A stretch of DNA of 64,000 nt from Monodelphis domestica. Its lineage: Eukaryota; Chordata; Mammalia; Didelphimorphia; Didelphidae. Numbering within the stretch: the first letter of the stretch is position 1; each line of letters opens with the position of its first letter. Under the pieces are notes generated by a model that was not told the DNA's origin, did no database searches, and worked only from the letters and a program-made list of their open reading frames with translations. The translations under genes were made by a program, and so were the position numbers. The stretch is from NCBI RefSeq assembly GCF_027887165.1, contig NC_077231.1:129862487-129926486 (forward strand), in the 5' to 3' direction. Of the stretch, positions 43,722 to 55,428 are shown in pieces.

Positions 43722-43980
43722 TAGGGCAGTCAGTGGATAGAGTTATAAGTTTGTAATCAGAAAGACTCATCTTCATGAGTTCAAATATGACCTCAGACAC
43801 TTACTAGCTGTGTGACCCCGGGCAAGTCACTTAACCCTGTTTGACTCAGTTACTCATCTGTAAAATCAGCCAGGGAAGGAAAAGTAAGCCATTATAGTAT
43901 CTTTGCCAAGAAAACTCCAACCAGGATCACAAAGAACCAGACATAATTGAAAAATGATTCAACAACAACTCAGCCTGTAG
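43722..43980 (+). repeat. MAR1/WSINE-type SINE, full length
   Basis: AGGGCAGTCAGTGGATAGAG, CTAGCTGTGTGACCCCGGGC, TCATCTGTAAAATCAGCCAG, TATCTTTGCCAAGAAAACTC and GATTCAACAACAACTC. Confidence 0.9.
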
Positions 43981-46399
43981 GTTAATGGTTTCCATGTCTA
44001 TATTTCTACTTCTCACACTCTAACAAAGAAAATTTTAACAATCAGCTTCATCTGATGGATCCAGGACCTCGTATCTAGACCTCATAGAAGAACTAACAAG
44101 GCTGCCTGTAAGCTATCCTGAGTCATCTTAGAAAAATAACACAAAGCAGAAAAGGCAATCAATAGTCTCATATAGAAGCTTGGCTACTTGAGCTTCCCTA
44201 TACTAACTGCCATTTGGGAATGGTCATGAGTTTAGGAGGAGAGCATTGCTCTTTCTCCAATCCATCACAGGGAATCTAGTGAAAAAGAACACTATTCGCC
44301 ACATGAGAAAATCCAAAGAAGAGAGCAAGTATGAGGCCATCTCTTTTTTAACTGAAATATCTGCCTGCTCCTCTGCACCTTGCCATTTCCATGGGATCAA
44401 GGAAGGATCCAGAGTTTGCTGTGTTCCATCAGAATGACAAATTCTTCAGAGGTGAACATGTTTTCCTGGAATGATGAGGGCTACTCTGAGAATCCTCTAA
44501 GAGCCCATTCTCTATGAATGTTCTCTGGTGGTAGAGTCCGATTCAAACTCAGGTGGCAGTTGTATAGCATTTTCTCCAGTCCTCTCATATTCTGATCCTT
44601 GCTTCTGAATGCACTCTAGTTTGTCTATGGCTTTTTGAAAATATCATCCCTCTTCTGATCCACGCTTTGATTGTATAACATATTTATCAACACTCTGGAT
44701 GTACTATTTTTTAAAGCCAAGGTTAATGATAAGATTATATCTTTCACGAAAACAATTAAGAATTTTGATTTGATACACAAATTAAGTGAACACCATTTAC
44801 CTCAGCTCAATGGGAACCCCACTGAGATTCTCCACTAATAATTTCTAATCAGAAAGTCTTCTATATGTTTAGAATAAACAGCACAGAGCTTATTGAAAGG
44901 GCATCACCATTTTCCAGAACACTTGACATTAATTATGAATGTTCAAGGTTTAAAGCTCTTGGGAGGGAAGAGAGGAAGGAATTAAAGAAAGCCATTCCAG
45001 CAGAATTTAGCATTGATATAACCAACTCAAAAAAAAATCTACCCTCTCTATTTCTAAGCACTATCATTCCACTTTAGTTTTTTAAAGCCTGCTTACATGG
45101 ATTTTTATAGTTCCTCACCATTCTTTGTTCATTTATACCAGCAGGACCTTTCCACCATCCCTGCAGCTTCATACCTTCTGGCCTAGTTGACTTTCTAATT
45201 TTTTATTATTATATAACAAAGGTCTATATTTTTATGTCTTCTCATTAGGAAGCCTTCAAGATTACTTGCTAGAGAGTATTATGATTTCTTACTTCCCCTT
45301 TGATAAAAAAAAAATATCACTTTAAGGTAATTGAAAGCATGGTTTTCAACTTTATTTCAGAAATAGTTTTGAATATAATAGAAAATACACTAAGTTCCAC
45401 TGCATGGCACATAGCATAGAGAACGAGTCTCTCTTTAGAAAACATCAATGTGAAGATTTACAATAGAGAGATAACTTAAGGAAGATCATAATTCCATATG
45501 CTGACCCTGCTAGTAGAAGAGAGATTTTTTTTAATTTTTAACTGTGTATACCATGTTATTTCTTTTCCTTGTATAGAGGTGTCAGAGTATGCCTTTTGTC
45601 ATCACCACACAGGAAAACCCTGTAACTTTAATATTAGGCTTTTTTAAGCCTAAGAGGAGCTTTGGCTTTGAAAACATTTAAGTTAATAAGATTTTTAACA
45701 TTTTTTTTATTAAATTAATCCACAGGAAGTCAATAAAATTCTCTCACTGACCACAGTGATCTATATAGTCCTTCTGACTCATTTATTTACTACCCAGTGT
45801 GGTTCAGTGTCCACAGAAAGAAAAGTTTATCCCACCCCTAGCCTCTGAATATGGAGAAAATATATATTTAAAGGTACTGATCAAGAGTAAAGTTTGGATT
45901 CACTTGTTGTTCCTTGGATTCAGCTTTTTCTCCAGTCCTTGGTTCTATGATTAGAATTAAATTCTTCAATTAAATTTTTCCAAATTTCTGTGTTACTCTA
46001 TCCCTCTGCTGCTAGTTTAGTACCCTTGCCTGGTGCTAATTGTTTCTCCATAGGGGCCACAAGAACATGCAGGACCCTCGAGCTTCAGAGACTTAATCTG
46101 GTGCTGACTCCTTCCCTCTGTGGTCTTCTGGAGGTAATGGCCTTCAATGGGGGCTTTTCTCTCAGTTTTCCTGTAGCTAAGTGTATCTAGCAGATATCAG
46201 CTTCTTTTCCTATTACTGCTTCCACATCTGTGTCTTCCTTTATTGATCTACTCTATTCTATTATTAAATTCAGAGTTTAAAAGCTTGTCCCCCTTCTAAG
46301 GATAACTCAGAAGCTTGATGTAGAAAGTTGCTATCCATTGGTCATTAACACTGAATTGTATCTATTCTCCTACCACCATCAATAAATAAGAAATCAATG
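43981..46399. other. Unassigned DNA
   Basis: About 2.4 kb with no recognised gene, RNA or repeat. Only short frames; small palindrome TTAGGCTT/AAGCCTAA at 45634-45653. Confidence 0.45.
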
Positions 46400-46469
46400 A
46401 GATATAGAAATGGGATTTTGGTTGGAAACACAGCAAATGAAATTGATTTGAGCAGTAAGAAGCACATTC

Positions 46470-47078
46470 TGGAGGGAAATCCCCTTTTGAAGTGGCAGCA
46501 TAGGGGCTTGAGGACAAGATATCAGTCTAAAACAAAATGGTACAGAAATTAACTTCATCAATAAGAGTAGAACCAGCCATTATATATGACAGTAAATTTA
46601 TTCAGGCAAAAGAAAGACAAATGAAATATATCAAGAGTAAAAGGAACTTTCAAAACAAGAGGCATAATATAGCCCACAAGGCTACAATAGGAGAATATCA
46701 GGCATTCAGGAAAGAAAGATAAATCCAGGGTACATATCTTTGTGAAGATGTGTCTCATCCCAAAAGTGAAAGGATAAAGGCAGGTCTCCCATAAGTATAT
46801 GGACCATTGAGTCAAAGGGTGAGGTAGGTGTCAGGTGGGGGGGCGGGGTTTGCATGCCTGAGAGCCAAGAGAAAGATCTAAAGTAGAAAGAAGTTCTATA
46901 AAGTATGTGGGATCCTGCCAAAATATTGGAACTCATACACACACAGAGCTTCAGGCAGGGGAAAAAAATTCTAGAAGTGGGGAGAAAACATAATCTAGTC
47001 AAACACCAAGTTTTTGGCAGATAGAAACTGATACACTGATCCAAAAAGTAGCCTATCCCATCCTCAAAAAAAAAAAAA
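46470..47078 (-). mobile_element. LTR-like or retro-element fossil, family unknown
   Basis: Read on the - strand this stretch has a pyrimidine-rich body, a CTGAATAAATTTAC polyadenylation-type signal near 46590 and a GT-rich region after it, as LTRs do. On the + strand the right border is a run of 13 A. A 125-codon - frame (46706-47083) crosses it but shows no family resemblance. A GGGGCGGGG box lies at 46842-46850. Assigned by shape only. Confidence 0.25.
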
Positions 47079-47104
47079 ATCAAACAAGAAGGAAAAGCAA
47101 GAAC

Positions 47105-50100
47105 AGTAAATGATGTGAGAGCAGAGGATATTGTTTTCCTTCATTTTTAAAGCATATTTATATTTTACATATAACAATATAATATATAACAATTATATTT
47201 TGTTATAAGTGTAATAAATCATAATATGCTTATCTAAGAGAAACAAATTCTCACATTAGCTATGTTCAAAAATTTGTCTCATTCTTTTTTTTTTCCTCTC
47301 TCTCCCATTCCTCTCTTCTCCCCAAGAAGGCAGGTGGTATATAAATTGTACATATATTATCATATAATACATATTTCCCTGTTCATCATGTTCTGAAACA
47401 AGGCACATTTTACTTAAACTAAAGAAAAATTCATGAGGAAATAAAGTGACAAATGGTATGTTTCCATCTGCATTCAAATTCCATCTGTTGCTTCTATAAC
47501 AGTAGATATCCTTTTTTGTCGTGAGTCCCTTAGTTCTGGATTCTTCCCTTGTTGAAAATAATTAAGTCATTCACAATTCATGATCATACGTTATTGTTGT
47601 TACTATGTACATTTTCCTGACTCCTCTCATTTCATTTTGCATCACTTCAAATAAGTCTTTCCAGGTAGTTTGGGGGAAGAGAGGGCTGTGGCCATCTTGT
47701 TTGTTGTTTCTTAGAGCACAATAGTATTATTACATTACAATCATTTTTAAAATTTGTTCAGCCATTCCCTAATTGATAGACATCTCTTCAGTTTCCAGTT
47801 CTTTACCACACCAAAAAAAAATAGCTATTATAAATGTTAGAGCATAGAGTTCTTTTCCTTCATTACCTTAGGAAATAAACCTAACAATAATATTACTAGG
47901 TCAAAAGGTATATACAGTTTTATAACTCTTTGAGGATAATTTCAGATTGCTCTCTAAAATGGTTGGACCAATTCATAGTTCCATCAACAATGTATTAGTA
48001 ACCCTATTTTTCCACAACCCCTCCATTTGTCATTTTGATCTTTTATCATTTTAGCCAGTCTGATAGGTGTGAGATCATATCTCAGGGGTATTTTGATTTG
48101 CATTCTCTAATCAATAATGACTTGGAACAATTTTTCATATAATTGTAGAAAGCTTTGATTTCTTCATCCAAAAACTGTATATTCATATCTTTTGACCATT
48201 TGTCAATTGGGGAATGACTCACATTCTTGAATATTTAACAAAGTTCTCTATAGCTTTTAGATATTAGACTTCAAGTTAAGAATCTGACCACAAAAATATT
48301 TTTACCAACTTACTGTTTTCCTTCTAAACTTGGCTAAATTACTTTTACCTGTGCAAAAACTTCAATTTAATTTACTCAAATTTATCCATTTTATATTTTA
48401 GAATGTTTTTTACCTTTTATTTATTCATAAATTCTTATCCTATCTGGAAATCTGATAGGTAATATGTTCCCTGATCTTCTAACTTGTTTATAGTATCTCC
48501 TTTTATACCTAGAATATGTGTTCATTTTTATTCCATCCTGATAAATGCTATAAGACATTGGTCTATACCTAGTTTCTGCCAAATTGCTTTCCAGTTTTCC
48601 AAACAATTTTTGCCAAAGAGTGAATTCTTATTCCAAAAACTTGGAACTTTACTGTTATCAAATGCAAATTTACTATACTTTTTTATAACTGTGTGTTATA
48701 TGTCTATACTGCCCACTCATATACTTTTCTATTTCTTAGCCAGTACCAGATAGTTTTGATAATTACTGCCTTATATCTGGTATTGCCAAAACACTTTCCT
48801 TAACATTTTTTGGTGATTTAATTGGTATGGAATTAAATAAGTACATTAATTTAAGGGATTGTCATTTTAATTATATTCATTCTGCCTACTCATGAACAAT
48901 TAATATTTCTACAAAATCTGGCTTCATTTGTATGAGTTTAATAATTATGTTCACATCATTTCTTGATTTGTTTTGGAAGATATGAACATAGGTATTTTAT
49001 TCTATCTATGATTAATTTAAATAAGTTATTTCTTAACCATCACATATTGCAGAACATTGTTAGTAATATATAGAAATGCTAATGATCTATGTGGTTTTAT
49101 TTTATATCCTGCTAATTGGTTAAAATTATTGATAGTTTTGATTAATTTTAGTTGAATCTCTAAGAATTTATATATAAGAATATCTAAGAATAGAGAGAGA
49201 GAGAATGTCATTTGTGAAAAGAGATCGTTTTATTGCCTCTGCCCATTCTGATGTTTTATATTTCTATTTCTTTGTCTTCTCTTATTTCAATTGCTAGCAA
49301 TTCTAATATAATCTTAAATAATATTGATGGTAATGGGCATCCTTGTTTACTTCTGATCTTATATAGAAGGCTTCTAACCTATCCCCATTACAGATAATCT
49401 TTGCTCATGATTTTAAATGTATACTTACTAAGGAAAAATCCATTTGTATTTATGCCTTTGAGTATTTTTCATAGGAATGAATGTTGTATTTTGTTAAAAG
49501 CTTTTTCTATATCTGTTGATATGATTCTATAAGATTTTTCTAATTTTTTGTTGAGATAGTAAAATATATTAATGGTTTCCCTTATATTAAACCATCCCTG
49601 CATATCTAATAGAAATGCTGTTTATAATCTTTGTACTATATTGTTGTAGTATCCTGGCTAATACTTTATTTAGAATGTTTGCAACTATATTCACTAATGA
49701 AATTGGTCTAAAATTCTCTTTCTGTGTTTCTGCTCTTTTTGGTTTAGGTATCATATTTGTTTCATAAACATCATATTTGTTTCATAAAAAGTTTGATGGA
49801 ATTTCTTCTTTACCAATTGTTCTAAATAATTTATTTAATATTGAAATTAGAAGATCTTTAAATGTTTGATAAAATTCAGATGTTAATCCATCTAGTCCTC
49901 ATGTATTTTGCTTAAAAATTTCTTTTATAGACTATTCAGTTTCTTTTTTTTAAGGAGTTTATTTAAATATTCTAATTCTTCCTCTGTTAATACAGGCAAT
50001 TTATATTTTTGTATTAATTCACTTCACCTAAATTATTAAATTTGTTGGTATATAATTGGGAAAACAACTCCTAATTTAATTGTTTTAATCTATCTTCATT

Positions 50101-51492
50101 AGTGGTAAATTCACCTTTTTTCATTTTTGATCCTCATAATTTGGTTTTCTTTTCTCCTTTTCATATCCATATTAACTAATGGTTTATCTCCTTTGCTGAT
50201 TCCTTCATAAAACCCATCAGCTTTATTTGTGAATTCAATGGTTTTCTTATATTCAATTTTGTTCATCTCACCTTTAATTTTTGAGATTTCCAATTTTGTA
50301 TTTATTTATGGATTTTTAATTTATTTTTCTATTTTTAATTGCATATCCAATTCATTAATTAATTTCTAATTTATGAGTAAATTCATCCCCTTTACATTCA
50401 AAGTTATAATTCTGATGTATTATAATTATGCATGTATAATTATATAACATTACATAATTGTATATATGATATATAAGTATACATTGCAATATATTACTAT
50501 ATAAAATATATAACTATATAACTCTGGAGGTATATTTCCCTCTATTCTGTTTTTCTACATTGTTTTTCTCTTCTTTGTCTCTTTTTTGTCTTATTACTCC
50601 TCAAAAATAAAATTTTCCTTCAACCTCTACTTCCCTAATACCTATCCTTATTCAGACCATCTTTATTTTATTGCCTAGCTTTTTAAGATTCCTTCCCTTT
50701 TGTCCTCCCCTTATCCTAGTACTTGTTAATATATATTTTCCTTCTATGAGTTACTCCCTTATCCCTCTCTTACCCTCTTATTTCTTAACATAAACAGGCT
50801 CTATAACTCCATATTATCCCCTTGTCCTCCTTTTCCTTAATCTATACCCTTTTACCATTTTACATGTATGAATTACCCTCTTTTACAGAAATCCAATGAG
50901 AATAAGACACTAACATTAATCCCTCCATCCTCTCCTTCCCTTCACTGTAACATTTTATGCCTCTTTTATATGAGATTATTTCAATTTATCCTTTCCCATC
51001 CAATTTTATTTTATTACTTATATTATTTTATTTATTTTATTTTAAATCATATTCTCTGTGACCCCAAAATATTACTTTATAAAAATTCCTTCAAATCACT
51101 CAATTAGTTATAACATTTTTAGGGATTAAATATATCATATTCTAATTTGAGAAGTAAACATTTTGACTTCATTAAATATTTTGTAATAGACCTTTCATGC
51201 TATCTACTTATATATCTTCTCTACCTTATATATCAAATTTCCCGTGCAGTTCTGGCTTTTCTTCAAGAATTTTGAAAGTCTTTTATTTCTTTAAATGACT
51301 ATTTCTTTTCCTGTAAGATGATGCTCAGCTTTGTTGGGCAGGTTATTTTTTTATTGTAAAACCAGCTCCTTTGATCTTCAAAATGTTCTATTCCATGCCC
51401 TTCACTGTTTTAATGTAGAACTTTACTAAGTCTTGTGTTATCTTTTTTGTATTTTCACAATATTTAAAATGTTTCTTTTTAGTTGTATTTTA
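47105..51492 (-). repeat. Marsupial L1, about 4.4 kb, older copy
   Basis: Antisense L1 from 3' UTR (47260-47640), ORF2 end (47690-48200), RT/C-terminal region (48200-50100) and endonuclease (about 50110-50430) to the inter-ORF spacer and the end of ORF1 (51300-51490). Readable pieces include YKIKPHRSLAFLYITNN (49100, the thumb block that reads CKINPHKSSTFLYISN in the + copy) and EISKIKGEMNKIEYKKTIEF (about 50240). It is heavily decayed with no long frame. It is truncated in ORF1 at its 5' end and meets the + strand L1 head to head. A 20-bp tandem duplication lies at 49751-49790. Confidence 0.82.
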
Positions 51493-51614
51493 GCAAATAC
51501 GATACAGCCTGTGGAAGAACTCAAAACACAATTAAGAGAGGCTGAAGACAATTGGGAAAAGAAGATAAGTCATCTGGAAACAGAGGCACAAGAACTAAAA
51601 CAAGAAAATAGTGT

Positions 51615-52367
51615 GTTGATATTGTATCCTGTACATTCATTTACCAGAAACATGGTCAGATCACTTAATGTTCATTGTATGGAAAGGAACAGTCCAAAGG
51701 ACTAGTGCAAAGGACTAGCAAATTCCTGGGCTAGGTGTTGACAGCTACAGTGCTGTGGCTCAGACTACATTCATTTACAAAGCGCGGGTTGGATTAATCT
51801 CCTCCTCTTTGATTCCATCATTGTCAATTCTACCAATGTAAAAACTTATATCAAGTCATGTATTCATTAATCACCTCCCACTTGACATTCCTAAGGTCCC
51901 CAATAAAGGCTGGGGAACATGTGCGAGCCTTCTCCTCTCTTCTCTTCTCTTACACCTCTTACTCTCACAGCCCTTGCTCTCCCTCTTGCTCTTGCACCTC
52001 TTAATCTTCCTATGGCCTATAATGGCCTCCTCATGTCTGACTGACTGACACAGCACAGCTGTCCCGCACATCTCCCCTTAATCTCTTAACCACCTGGTCC
52101 ATGGGGGATGTCTCGGAGTTCTCAGCTCCACGCATTTGCTCTTGTTTCTCATACTTATAATTTCTCCACTTGCTTTCTCTTTCTAGAGAGGTATTACGGA
52201 GCTCACTTCTCCCCACGTTTTTTAACTTGTGGTCTCTGAATCTTTATTCCTGCATCCATTCCTCTGACTGCCTTGGCTATCTTACATCCATATTCCTCTA
52301 GCCTCCAATTTCCTTCTCAGGTCACCACTGACAGATAAATTATATAGGAATGACTGGAGGATCCTAT
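51615..52367 (+). mobile_element. Solo-LTR-like insertion in L1 ORF1 (fossil)
   Basis: About 750 bp foreign to L1 lies between two halves of the ORF1 coiled coil. ATAGTGT stands on both sides (51608-51614 and 52368-52374), a 7-bp direct repeat expected from integration. Inside, CCAATAAAGGCTGGGGAAC (about 51899) looks like the polyadenylation signal region of an LTR, followed by a CT-rich stretch. No protein-coding capacity is seen. The exact family is not recognised, and the first and last bases are not a clean TG...CA, so the class is tentative. Younger than its host L1 copy. Confidence 0.5.
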
Positions 52368-55300
52368 ATAGTGTCTTGAAAGCCAAAATCAACCAGCTGG
52401 AAAATGAGGCAAAGTAGCTAAAAGATGAGGCAAAGAAGATGAAAGATGAGAAAAAGGAGATGAAACACGAGGTAAAAAGTATGAAAGATGACCTCCAAAG
52501 AAAATCAGACCAGAAGGAGAAGGATGACCAAAAATCCAGGGATGAAATCCAGTCTTTAAGAACCAGAACACAACAACTGGAACAAGTGACCTCACAAGGC
52601 AGCAGGACACTATAATACAAAACCAAAAGAATGAAAAGATTGAGGAAAACATGAAGCATCTCATTCACAAAACAGAGGATTTAGAAAATCGTTCAAGGAG
52701 AGACAATTTAAGAATCATTGGTCTACCAGAAAACCATGACAAAAGAAAAAGTCTTGAGATAATACTAAGGGAAATTATTCAAGAAAACTGCCCCGATATC
52801 CTAGAACAAGAGGGAAAAATGGACACTGAAAGAATCCACACATCACCTCCTGTACTCAATACCCAACTGACAATACCCAGGAATGTTATAGCCAAATTCA
52901 AGAACTATCAGACCAAAGAAAAGATATTACAAGCTGCCAAGAAGTCATTCAGATACAATGAACCACAGTGAGGATAATGCAAGATCTGGCTGCATCCACA
53001 CTGAAGGACTGAAAGGCATGGAATATAATATTCTGGAAAGCAAGGGAACTAGGTCTACAACCAAGAATCAACTACCCAGCAAAACTGACTATATTCTTAT
53101 AGGGGAAAGTATGGTCATTCAACAAAATAGAAGAATTCCAAGAATTTGTAAAGAAAAGACCAGACCTGAACAGAAAATTTGATGTCCAAGCACAGAACTC
53201 AAGAGAATCATCAAAAGGTAATTAAAAAAGAGGGAAAAAAGAAAAACAAAACAAACAAAACATTTTAAGAGACTCAATAAGTAAAAATGATATGTATCCC
53301 TATATGAAAAGAGGTCATTGGTAACTCTCAAAAACTGTTGTTATCACCTGGGCAGCTAAAAGAATTACACTTGGAGGGAACAGTGACAAACTGTATAGGA
53401 TGAAAGGATACGACACAAATAGGTATATAGATATGTGCATGCATAAATAAATACACATGTGTGTGTATACACAACTAGAGCTTTAAAAAAAGGTTAATGC
53501 TAAAAGAAATGGGAAAAGAAACAAATGGGGGTAAATTTATATGTCACAAAGAAGCTCATGGAGGGAGGGGGGAGAACATCAATACACTGGAAGGGTAAAG
53601 AGGTCAGAGATAGGAAATACTCAACTCTCACGTGATTTGAAATTGACCCAAAGAGGGAAGAACAATCCAATCCACTGGGGCAGAGAATAGATTTGTGCCC
53701 TATAGGGGAGTAGAAGGGTAACAAATTGACTGGTGGGGAGGGAAGCAGTACAAGGGATGGAGAGGGTAGGGGGTAATTTTAGAAAGACTGCCGGGAAAAT
53801 AAGGGGGGGATTCAAAGGGAGGAGGGTAGAAAGGGAAATAAAATAAGGGTGGGAACTAGGAGGACTGATAAAAAACAAACATTGGTGTAGAAGGAAATAG
53901 TGAAAGAAAAAAGACAGGACCAGGAGTAGAAATCAAAATGCTGGGAAATACACAGCTAGTAATCATAACTCTGAATGTGAATGGAATGAACTCACCCATA
54001 AAATGCAAGTGAATAGCAGAGTGGATTAGAATCCAAAACCCTACCATATACTGTCTACAAGAAACACACATGAGGAAGGTAGATACGCATAGGGTGAAAG
54101 TAAGAGGATGGAGCCAAATCTATTGGGCATCAACTGATAAAAAGAAGGCAGGAGTCGCAATCATGATATCTGACAAAGCCAAAGTAAAAATAAATCTAGT
54201 TAAAAGAGATAGGGAAGGTAATTACATCTTGACAAAAGGCAGTATAGACAATGAGGAAATACCTGTACTCAACATGTATGCACCAAATGGCATAGCATCC
54301 AAATTTCTAAAGGAGAAACTAGAGGAGCTCAAGGATGAAATAGAAAGAAAAACTATACTAGTGGGAGACCTGAACCTTCCTCTATCTGAACTAGATAAAT
54401 CAAATAAGAAATAAATAAGAAAGAGCTAAGAAAAGTGAATGAAATCTTAGAAAAATTAGAGTTAATAGACATGTGGAGAAAAATAAATAGGGACAAAAAG
54501 GAATATACCTTCTCTTCAGCAGCACATGGTACATTCACGAAAATTGACCATGTATTAGGTCATAAAAACATTGCAAACAAGTGCAAAAGAGCAGAAGCAA
54601 TAAATGCAACCTTCTCAGATCACAATGCAATAAAAGTAGTAATTAGTAAAGGTACATGGAGAGGTAAATCAAAAATTAATTGGAAATTAAACAATATGAT
54701 TCTCCAAAACCAGTTATTTAAAGAACAAATTGTAGAAACAATTAATAACTTCATTGAAGAAAATGACAATGATGAGACATCCTTTCAAAACCTATGAGAT
54801 GCATCCAAAGCAGTACTCAGGGGGAAATTTATATCCTTGAGTTCATATATTAACAAATTAAGAAGAGTAGAGGTCAATGAATTGAGCATGCAAATTAAAA
54901 AACTAAAAAGCGAACAAATGAAAAATCCTCAGATGAAGCCTAAATTAGAGATCCTAAAACTCAAAGGAGAAATTAATAAAATTAAAAGTCAAAGAACTAT
55001 TGATTTAATAAATAAGACTGGAAGCTGGTACTTTGAAAAAACAAATAAAATAGACAAAGTACTAGTCAATCTAATTTTAAAAAAGTAAAGAAGAAAACTA
55101 AATTGACAGTATCCAAGATGAAAAGGGAGGCCTCACCTCTAATGAAGAGGAAATTAAGGAAATCATTAAAAACTACTATGCCCAATTATATGGCAAAAAA
55201 TATGGCAATCTAGGTGATATGGATGAATACTTACAAAAATATAAATTGCCTAGACTAAAAGAGGAAAAAAGAAATATCAGAAAAAGAAATTGAACAAGCC

Positions 55301-55380
55301 ATCAAAGAACTCCCTAAGAAAAAATCCCCAGGTCCAGATGGATTCACAAATAAATTCTATCAAACATTCAAAGAACAACT

Positions 55381-55428
55381 AATCCCAATATTACACAATC
55401 CCAATATTACACAATCCCAATATTATAC
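55381..55428 (+). repeat. 16-bp tandem triplication inside L1 ORF2
   Basis: AATCCCAATATTACAC occurs three times in a row (55381, 55397, 55413; the last with one change). The two extra units add 32 bp, not a multiple of three. Confidence 0.95.

Noticed and set aside
45634-45653. Hairpin followed by T-run, like a bacterial terminator
   Set aside because: Only 8 bp in AT-rich mammalian DNA; no bacterial context.
46706-47083. 125-codon - strand frame
   Set aside because: Rich in Phe/Ser/Leu by base composition, no start context, no family resemblance, and it begins in the complement of an A-run. It lies inside a retro-element-like stretch.
52282-52668. 128-codon - strand frame rich in Phe and Ser
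   Set aside because: It is the antisense shadow of the L1 ORF1 coiled coil (Lys/Glu codons read backwards).
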